DNA of 13,986 nucleotides from Saccoglossus kowalevskii (taxonomy: Eukaryota; Hemichordata; Enteropneusta; Harrimaniidae), in contig NW_003158442.1 of the NCBI RefSeq assembly GCF_000003605.2, positions 1-13,986 of the forward strand, given 5' to 3'. The position numbers and the translations under genes are program-made. Of the stretch, positions 1 through 8,900 are shown piece after piece (within the stretch, counting starts at the first letter, position 1; the number at the start of each line of letters is the position of its first letter). A model generated the notes under the pieces. That model searched no databases. It saw only the letters and a list, made by a program, of their open reading frames with translations, and was not told the DNA's origin.

Positions 1-8
1 AGGTAAAA
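1..8 (+). other. Possible splice donor of the missing arrestin first exon
   Basis: The window opens AG|GTAAAA, a good 5' splice site. The G at base 2 would be the first base of a phase-1 codon and would give GGA (Gly) when joined to GA at 2222, exactly as the next exon requires. Only two exonic bases would be inside the window, so this is weak. No other segment of 9-2221 reads like an arrestin N-terminus. Confidence 0.3.
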
Positions 9-380
9 TACTCTCCATTCATTGGTCAGTATAACATGTAATATAAAGATGATTAATTTCCAGTCATCATATCAAATTTTTGCAATATTTGTATTTTTGC
101 CAGGAACCAGGATGAACAATTGCAACTTTTGTTGTCTGCTGTTACACTTTATGTTACATATTTGCTCTATAACAAGCACATCTTTAATATATGTTGTTTA
201 CTGACTCATCAAAATATGACTTATTTTGACCATAGAAACACATCAGTAATATTATAAGTACATGAGCTACTAATAGAGCAAATACAGTAGTATAAATAAA
301 CATTGGAGGTAATATATATATAACTAAGCTGAGTCCAGCCATCTTTGATTTGATTGGAATACGTGCAGATATTCTTATAA

Positions 381-757
381 TGGCTTGAATACAACTAGAC
401 AAGTACCAATTTTGAAATTAAAATAATGGCTATCAGTCAGCCATTTTTGACTGGCTTGTGATATACTATAATGGCTTGTCCATGTGCCAAATTTCAGTCA
501 AATCAATAACTACATGGCTTGAATACAACTAGACAAGTACCAATTCGGAAATTAAAATAATGGCTATCAGTCAGCCATTTTTGACTGGCTTGTGATATAC
601 TATAATGGCTTGTCCATGTGCCAAATTTCAGTCAAATCAATAACTACATGAATTGAATACAACTAGACAAGTACCAATTTTGAAATTAAAATAATGGATA
701 TCAGTCAGCCATTTTTGACTGGCTTGTGATATACTATAATGTCTTGTCCATGTACTA
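381..757. repeat. 134-bp tandem repeat, about 2.8 copies
   Basis: Copies begin at 381, 515 and 649; the third fades near 757. The anchor GAATACAACTAGACAAGTAC recurs exactly 134 bp apart (387, 521, 655). Copies differ at only a few positions, so the duplication is fairly recent. Each unit holds a small dyad, AGTCA..TGACT around GCCATTTT, and the word ATAATGGCT appears twice. The sequence just left (from about 335) resembles the unit weakly and may be an older copy. Confidence 0.9.
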
Positions 758-960
758 AGTTTGAATGTCTAAACTCCTCGAAAGAAAAATTATTACATAA
801 CAAAAAAAAGCATACGCTCATTAATAAAAGTCACAGCAATACATAAACAATAAATAAAATAAAATCAGAACTCAAGATATAATAAGGACAATTTAATAAT
901 AAAGACATCCTTTGATTGTTTATTAACCTCTTCTAGTAAGATTTTCCACTGTAAACTACA

Positions 961-1160
961 TACTGTAAAATATTTTATTATAGTGGAATTAATTTTTGCT
1001 GAAAAGATTTTTGGGGTGTTTTGTATGGAATTTATTTTCACTGATTTTTGACGAGTTGAATGTTAAAAATAGGATTTGCTGGATTTTATTTTCACTGAAT
1101 CATTCCTTCAGCAAAAATAGCGAAAATTAATTCCAAGCGAAAATAAAGTATTTTACAGTA
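961..1160. mobile_element. Palindromic MITE-like element, copy 1 (200 bp)
   Basis: The element starts TACTGTAAAATA and ends TATTTTACAGTA, a perfect 12-bp terminal inverted repeat. If the outer TA pairs are target duplications, this fits a Tc1/mariner-type non-autonomous element; that class is an inference. Inside, a motif close to GGAATTTATTTTCACTGA recurs two or three times forward and then inverted (CAGCAAAAATAGCGAAAATT, AATTCCAAGCGAAAAT). No open frame is present. Two more copies lie at 1405-1594 and 7784-7985. Confidence 0.7.
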
Positions 1161-1404
1161 GTGAACAGTATGTTATGAAGTGTTCTTCATCAAACATACC
1201 TCACATATTTTTTTTCCTTTGGGGTTTTCGGTCTAGTATGGGTTTCCTTTTCAATTTTCAATTGGTGGTTACTGAGGCAAAATCTAGTGCAATTGGTCGA
1301 TGTGTGTCATACATACACATCTATTTAAAATAAACATTTTCATTTTTTCAGCGTTTTATCCATTGCTATTTTATGTATTAATGTATATGACATCTGTACA
1401 AGAA

Positions 1405-1594
1405 TACTGTAAAATACTTAATTTTAGCTGGAATTCATTTTTGCTAAAAAGACTTTTTGGGTGTTTTATATAAAGTTTATTTTTAAAATATAAAAAAAAA
1501 GAAGTTATATTTGCTAAATTTTATTCTCACTGAATTATCTCTTTAGCAGAAATTGCAAAAATAAATTCCAAGCGAAAGAAAGTATTTTATGGTA
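1405..1594. mobile_element. Palindromic MITE-like element, copy 2 (190 bp, decayed)
   Basis: It aligns to the 961-1160 element in the same orientation: TACTGTAAAATACTT, then GCTGGAATTCATTTTTGCT, AAAAAGACTTTTTGGGTGTT, a middle decayed to poly-A, TTTATTCTCACTGAAT, AAATTCCAAGCGAAAG and AGTATTTTATGGTA. The right end carries two changes (ATGGTA for ACAGTA). It looks older than copies 1 and 3. Confidence 0.65.
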
Positions 1595-2221
1595 ATGCAG
1601 ACTTGATTTCCACATAAACAATGTGTACAGCTGTGACCGTAATTACATTTTGTAATGACAGTCATAGTCTGCATGCAGATTTACAGCTTCACAACACTCA
1701 CCCCTGTATCTATGTAGCAGATTTTGTGACAATTACTCACACAATGTCATTTGATAGCCTTGAGACCCAAAATGCAACCCTGGATATTTAAATCAAAACA
1801 TTTTTAACTTGTTTACTATTCTAGTAAATTGCAATGATGCTACAAGACAAAAATAGACAGGAATGTTATTTCACTCACAGTAGCAGCTTTTAATAGTTGT
1901 ATAGTCTATTTGTGATTTAAACTGGAAAACATCTAAAAAAATACTGTTAGTAATGTATATTAGAATAGCTAGCATATGATTTTTTTGTTTGGATTTTTCT
2001 GCAGTGTAGAATATTTTAAATCTACTTTCAAGTTTTCTAGTATAGTTTGAATTTTGAATAATTAATTAAAAATGTTAAAGGTTTCCAATGATCATAAAAC
2101 TGACAGGTGATCTAAGAGGATTTGATATATTTTTGGTGTTTTTCTTGTACTAGTCTGAAGCCCATAATATCAGGGTATAGTTACACACCCATATCCATAT
2201 GAAGGATTGTTTTTTTACCAG

Positions 2222-2392
2222 GATTTCATATCAAATTTTGTGGTGAAGCTTGTGTAAAGTGGAGAGAGTATGTCAACAAGCACTATCGCAAAGTTGTTCA
2301 TGAAGCTTATAAAACGTTATTCCGCCATGAAATAACTTGTTACGTTGGTAATGAAGCTTACTATAGACATGATGCTATGGTTGAAATCACAG
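2222..2392 (+). CDS. Alpha-arrestin exon: early Arrestin_N domain
   Basis: This 171-bp exon encodes residues 1-57 plus the first base of codon 58. The acceptor is TTTTTTTACCAG|GA and the donor is ACAG|GTAATA, both phase 1. The peptide starts GFHIKFCGEACVKWREYVN. This matches the position of the G-x-x-x-x-F-x-G-x-A-x-V-x-W strand near the start of ARRDC proteins. It continues with a charged, Tyr-rich stretch (HEAYKTLFRHEITCYV), where other ARRDC proteins have the variable loop before the PPGRY-like strand. The exon must follow an upstream exon ending in G, which completes a GGA Gly codon. Confidence 0.85.
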
Positions 2393-5300
2393 GTAATAGA
2401 CCATTTTTTGTTCACTGTGGGATCCCGCGTTATGTGTGAAATTGAATGTAAAAACAGGACAAACAAAGGTGTAGCGTCGTATAGTGGCGCCAAACATAGT
2501 ATTTTGGGGGATTCAACAAATGCGAAGTATTTTGGGGGATATCGCCACGCTTAATAATGTGCTGTACACATTTGATGGTGATCAATTTCAATGAAGTAAG
2601 AGTATCTTAACGCAATATTCCCCAGTCAAGGATCGGCCTTCAAATTTGAGCTACGAAAATAGAAATTCGAAATCAAATCGTACGATTTTTGCGGCAGACG
2701 TTCGGTTCGGTTCACATCTTTCATGCATTACGCGAGTTCTCGCAATTGAACAGAGAATCACCTATTGAATATGAATAGTATCAATATGATAATATAATCA
2801 CGCATTCAAGACACTTTATATTATACCAGGTACATGATATTTTCAAAAATTAAAAAAATGAAGAAATTTAAACAAATATCCCCTAGACTTGCATATAGTC
2901 TCTTGTTTATTTTTTAGCGTTTTTTTCAATAAAATAAAAGAGTGTGTAAATGGCAAAAGCCGGTTTACCACAAAAGTTGTGTTACCATGAATTGTAGATG
3001 CCCTTTTGCAGCACCAGTAATGATTGTTATCTGTCTGGGTTCAGTGCGTGATGCAATGATTGACAGGGTCATTATTATTCTACCAAACTTTTGCTATATA
3101 TACACTCCCATATTTTATTTTATTGAATAAACAACAAAAAATAAACAAGAGACTGTATGCAAGTCTAAACGAATCCCTGAAAATAGTGTGAAATAATGGA
3201 ATGAACATGAAAAAACATGTTCATTTCTTGCATGTGCCTTCAGCGACATAGTTTAGATTTCTCACCAGTGACATTGACATAACTAGATATACTGCTAGAA
3301 TTATATTTGCAAAATATGCTGATGACATTTGAGGGAAAAAATCTATTGTCCACTTTATTATTTTATTTTTTATTTGCACTTGTTATTGCTCAACTTTTTG
3401 CAATGTCCTACGATGACTGTATGAATATTTATAGCAACTCAAATTTTGCAAGGAACAAATTTTTTTCTTTGGTCAGCTTTCTTTTCCCTAACACTGGTCT
3501 CTTGCATGTTTGAGCCATTTTCATTTTTTTTTCATTTTCCAAAAAAACACAATATAGAGAATGCATTTAATCATTCTGCATGTGTAATTCTTTTGTTCAA
3601 TTTTAAGATCGTTATCCTATGACTCTTTGTAAAGTTAGGGCACATTTTCATGTTTTAGGTGTCTGTTTTTATAACAAAATGCTAATTCCTAAGATCAGCA
3701 TTCATACTCATTACAGAATGATGTTTGAAAGAGTTGTTTATAAATAATTTGTTATTAAATTAATTTTGATGATTTTTTTACATCGGTAAGTATTTAACCA
3801 GATTTTATTAAAAAAATTGTGTGTTAGAGATTTTGTACTATTAAATTGATAAGTATATGACCATAGAAATAATAGTATAAATGATTTACTGTTTAATAGT
3901 CATTCAGATTTCATGATTCTGTGTTTTCTGGTCAATTGCATGTTTACATCAATGTGTCTGACTTATAATCTGACAGCATGTTATATGGTTTATATCGGGT
4001 GTCTGGGTTCTGTCACATCTCTCTCTATCAGTGTTAAAGATACGTTTCTGGTAAGTACACATTTCTGCATATATATATCATTGGAGAAAGCTTATAATTT
4101 AGACAAATCAATTCAGATTCTTGTTGCAAAACCTGTTATAAACAATTCCGACTTCGTATTTTCTCTATTAGGAACACATCTTGAATAGACGTGCACATAA
4201 AAATTATTCTATGTTCAATTATTTTGATCATAGACCGTCTGTCATTAACGTAAAAACATGTACTTCAAAATTTAACAAATTACTCTAGCTTGCCAAATTA
4301 AAGTAAATGAATTATTCAAAAATCATAATGCTCTAATAACCCTTTGTGTGCAATGTCAACTTTTATCACCATCTATTAAACTGATGAAATGTTGATAAAA
4401 ATTGACAATTTTTTTTATTAAAAACTAATGGCAATATCTGAAACTGTCTGTATGGACCAAATTGATGATGAAATTTACTGAAACTTTTACAAAATTTGAA
4501 AATATTTGCATAGAATTTTGGTCTCAAAGTATTAACTTGATTATTATGCCTAGAATAGGCTAGAACACAGTCCCTCCATAGAAGGACTGTGGCAAGAATT
4601 AACCCATTGAGATCAACATTAAATTGTTGTCATGTTGTCATAGATCAACATTAAATTGTTGTCATGTTGTCATAGATCAACATTAAATTGTTGTCATTTT
4701 CATAAATAACAAAGTTTGATCAACACCTGTAGCAATAGAAAACTATGTTCATTGGATCCGGAATAAACAAAGCTTTTACAGAAAATACAGAAAATTTTGC
4801 AAAATGTCCCCCAAACATTTAATAGGCGTCAAAAGGCATTCATAGAATTGAGTCATCTCATAAACAAAACTAGATTAATTGTTTTCATTAATATTAATTG
4901 ATACATTGCTTTGTATAGGTACACAGAAACCAATGGTAAAAGGCAGTGGTCTCACCTTACTATCACCAGGTCAATATCGGTATCCATTTCAATTCAAACT
5001 ACCAGCTAAAAACTTGCCAGCCTCGTATGAAGGAAAGTACGGATATGTGCGATATTATATTGAAGCTAGGATTGACAGAACATGGAAAAGTGAACATTTC
5101 ATTATTCAAGGATTCTCAATACAAGGATCACCAGTAAATCTGAATAAAAAAGCTGATATTAGGGTAAAATTCAAATTCAGTCTTATCAATTTTGACAATA
5201 GTTCAACTCATTCAAAATATTTCATCAGAATACAGTGGAAAAGTGAACTTGTTTGTGTAAGGGGTTTTTGGAAAACACAGACTACCTCAGACACAAACTG

Positions 5301-5861
5301 CAAATAAGTTTGAGAGCACACTAACTCTCACTAACCATGTCAGACAAACTCTTATAAAGTATCCTTATATGCCATAACATTGTTATGTAAAAAAAAAACC
5401 CACCACCTTAAACACATTGTAAAACAACACTCTCTTACATATCTTTATGTGAAAAAACACCATCTTATACACCATTATTTAAAACAACACTCTCTTATAT
5501 ACGTTTATGTGAAAGAACATTCCCATATATTCCTTTATGTGAAAAAACACCATCTTATACACCATTATTTAAAACAACACTCTCTTATATACCTTTATGT
5601 GAAAGAATACCACCTTTTACATCATTATGTCATCAATCATTCTCTACTGTAGACTCCCATATTAGTTGGCAAAGAAGTTGAAGTGGCCCAGGGATGTATA
5701 TCATTATCTCACATTCAGGTGAAAGTTGAAACAAATCGCAGTGGATATGTACCTGGAGAAACTCTTCAGTTCACAGCATATGTCAATAATAAGAGTAGAC
5801 ATAGAATCAAGAAATTCAGAGCAGTATTTGTTCAGGTCAGAGTTCATGATATGTTTGTTTG

Positions 5862-5932
<71 letters not shown>

Positions 5933-8900
5933 TCACAACAGTGGCTATGATGTCATACTTAACCCATAATCATTTTGCACTTTAATATCACAATATTAAA
6001 TGTGTGTGGAATTATGTGGCTGAGGTCATTAGCACATGAAGTCACGATGGCTTTCATGAATTTATTTTAAATCAATTGCAAAAATTGATAGCATTGAAAA
6101 TATACTAATCTACAGTATCTTCTAAGAATGTAATATTTTTAGCTCCACTGTAGAGCGGAGTTTATCATATAAGTGATTGTCCGTCGTCGTCTGTGTCAAT
6201 GTTTTACTTTTTCGACTTCTTCTTGAAAACTACAAGCCTGAATGCTTTGATACTTGGTGTATATGTACCTTGGGCAGACCTCTCTTAGATTTGTTCATTT
6301 CATGATGATATCTTCAATTCTCTAATTTTGGTGAATATTTCTGTCATTTTTGGTAAAAAGTGATATTTTCCACTTCTTGTTGAAAACCGCAAGTCTGATT
6401 GCTTTGATACTTTACATATTGTTCATTTTCTAATGATATCTTCAGTTCTTTATTGAAATGTGCATTGCTAACAGCGGAGCTATCTCAGCCGACAGGCTGC
6501 TTGTATTACGGTAAACAGTTCTGGCTGAAATGATTGAGAACTAACTACAGTTTCACATTTCAAATCTATATACAGTTCACATCCTACTATGGACACAGAC
6601 GGGATTCTAGTAAGAAGATATGTCTTCGAGAACAGACCTCTGAATTAATAGTAATAAAAGGAAAAGGATTCAAAGCTGAAGTCACCAAACAAATAGAGGG
6701 TGAATTTGAGATACCGCCACTGCCAGCCACAGGATCTCATACATTCCCATACATCAATATTGAATATTATTTGCAAGTAAGTCTTTTTGTAGGGTTTTCA
6801 TTCTTATTCATTAAGTATCAAAAAAGAAAGGAAAAAAAAAACACCAATTAATTGAGGGCGCACTTCCATGATGTCAAAACTCGGGTTCTCTTTTTTATTG
6901 ACAGCATATTCACATTGAGACTGACACTGTGCAAGGATTATAGGAAAAAGATCTTTGTTGTTTGACAATCTGAAATACAGGACCATTTGAAAGTAAAATC
7001 CAATTCATATTATGTTCCTACAAATTTTCTGGTTTACATGTATATGTTTACAAATAAACATATGGGCAAACAGCATCAGACTCCACTAACGCCTGACAAA
7101 ATAGTGTACTTCTTGTTGGCAAGATCAATACTGTGAATTTGCAAAGTTCACGCCTTCTGGCATTTTGGTGGTCATGGTAACACCATCAATCAAAGCCGTG
7201 TTTGCATTGTCGGCAAAAATCACAGACAGACTGTCAACAAAATGATAAACATTGGGCAGAAATTTGCCAGCACCTTAACACACATTATGTCCACAAACAA
7301 GTAAACTCTGCCGTAAATGGTTACTCTTGGATGGCTGTCGGGGCAAGTGAAAAACTACGTTGTTCTGTCAGGCGTGTGTTGGGTTTAAAGCACAGCAGAG
7401 GGCGCAACTCAAGCGACCTTGTCAGGCTACAAACAAACAAGAGTAAACATTTCTAAATTAAAACATTAACATTTCACATATTAATATTTGTTCTAGTTTA
7501 CAGTGAAAGTAGCCAACTTTGACAAGACTGTGATTGATGTAATTGTACCTGTGTTGATTGGTAATATTCCATCTAGTCAAGTGTACACATGGAAAGAACC
7601 GCAATCTAATTTGGTGTCTTTATATCAACCACTGCTAACATTTGACTCTGGTGAGTATGTGTACAGTAACTTTCTTCATTATAAATAATTGTTACATACA
7701 AACATGATACAAACATTTGTGCAGTACTAAATGTATGTTCTATCCACAGTCATGTCTCTCTCCTGCAGAAATAGACTCAAGATTACTGTGGGATACTTTA
7801 TTTTCACTTGGAATAAATTTTCACATAGAAATGATTCAGTGAAAATAAAATCCAGCGAATATACCATTTTTCCTATATTTTACATTCAACTTGTCAAGAA
7901 TCAGTGAAAATAAATTCCATACAAAACATCAAAAAAGTCTTTTCAGCGAAAATTAATTCCAGCTAAAATAAAGTATTTCACAGTATATTTAACAATAAGT
8001 TTCTGCTCAGATTAATGTTAAAACTACTGTAAATGCATTAATGTTTTGCTATGTTTTAAATTTTGCTGTTGTGATATCCATTAAATTAAATCCATGTGAA
8101 CATGTAAAAAAACCAATATAACTCATTGTTTTGATGATAATTCATGAACTTAAAACCTAGTATATAGACTCAAACTTCCAAAATTGTGAAATTAAATGCT
8201 AGTGAAAAAGAAAATAGTTTTACAGTATTGGGGTCACTGTTCATCCATATATCTATCCAATATAACATTTCTCAAGTTTGAACAAACAAAAGAATTAATT
8301 GTATACATAATTCATCCTGCTTCGTTCTGATATTTTTGTTTTGTTATATCTCGTCATAAGTTGATTTGATTGTTCAATACTGATTTGTGGAAGTGTTATT
8401 GACCGCTTGAATACTGTATTTACTTTCCCACAAAGATATGTATGCATCATTTGAGTATCACACTGAGCAATGGTGTTACAGCACCTCATCGCAAAAGTAC
8501 TGGTATTTTACAGTATATTGTCTGCTTTCGGCAAATAACTGTAAATCTTGATATTGATCTCAGCCTGGACAAACTTACAACCATTTTTGCCTCTAAATAA
8601 TCGTAACATTCTAAGTAACCTAGTTATCTTTCATTTATTTTGTGGGCCCATTCCCACATTAGTCTGGACATGTTGCCTACATTTTGTTGATTGCTTGATA
8701 AATAGAGCATGATGCTAATCTGAATATGTTAATTTTCCAAGAACAATAGATGACAGTGTATGTTTTCCCCACGTGCTGTATCAGATGATAATTACTACAG
8801 TGTTATCCCACAATTCTGGTGACGTTAAATAAATTTACATGGTTACTGTGCGAAATCTAGGAAATATGTCCTGACTATTATGGATAGGAAATAAAGAGGA

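Larger units (their letters stand above)
9..2221 (+). other. Non-coding stretch, probable intron 1 of the arrestin gene
   Basis: No arrestin-like or other recognisable exon is seen on either strand. The stretch holds the 134-bp tandem array at 381-757 and two copies of the TACTGTAAAA element (961-1160 and 1405-1594). The rest is AT-rich sequence without a clear feature. Short open frames at 22-204 (+) and 184-402 (-) look like chance. Confidence 0.5.
2393..4918 (+). other. Arrestin intron (2526 bp) with several repeats
   Basis: The intron runs from GTAATA at 2393 to TTGTATAG at 4918. It holds a CpG-rich patch (about 2410-2760), a 282-bp inverted-repeat element (2885-3166), a perfect palindrome (3200-3225), a small hairpin (4566-4591) and a 32-bp tandem repeat (4611-4697). 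From 3230 to 4560 there is AT-rich sequence with nothing recognised. An ATG-initiated open frame of 91 codons at 3913-4188 matches no family known to me and is probably chance. Confidence 0.75.
5836..6575 (+). other. Arrestin intron (740 bp)
   Basis: The intron runs from GTCAGAG to TATATACAG. It contains a TTTA microsatellite 28 bp after the donor and an interspersed repeat at 6140-6506. The 5940-6139 segment shows nothing recognisable. Confidence 0.8.

Noticed and set aside
2942-3130. 62-codon frame inside the 282-bp inverted-repeat element as a transposase fragment
   Set aside because: Too short and without any catalytic or DNA-binding motif.
3913-4188. 91-codon frame as a small gene
   Set aside because: Inside an intron, no recognisable similarity, no splice-compatible boundaries, and composition typical of chance frames in AT-rich DNA.
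5164-5307. Read-through of the 4919-5163 exon to the stop at 5307 as an alternative C-terminus
   Set aside because: The donor AGG|GTAAAA and the in-phase downstream exons give a complete arrestin fold; the read-through would truncate the protein before Arrestin_C. Intron retention cannot be excluded without transcripts.
5380-5652. Open frame of 90 codons through the 30-bp minisatellite, taken as extra arrestin coding sequence
   Set aside because: It ends at the TAG of the splice acceptor, is a repeat artefact (30 is divisible by 3), and exons 4919-5163 and 5653-5835 join in frame without it.
5683-5985. 100-codon and 74-codon frames over the arrestin exon and TTTA run
   Set aside because: They read through the donor into a microsatellite; the second is out of frame.
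6534-6575. ATG at 6534 as a start codon
   Set aside because: The residues before the acceptor do not continue the arrestin strand, and the exon begins at 6576 after a good acceptor.
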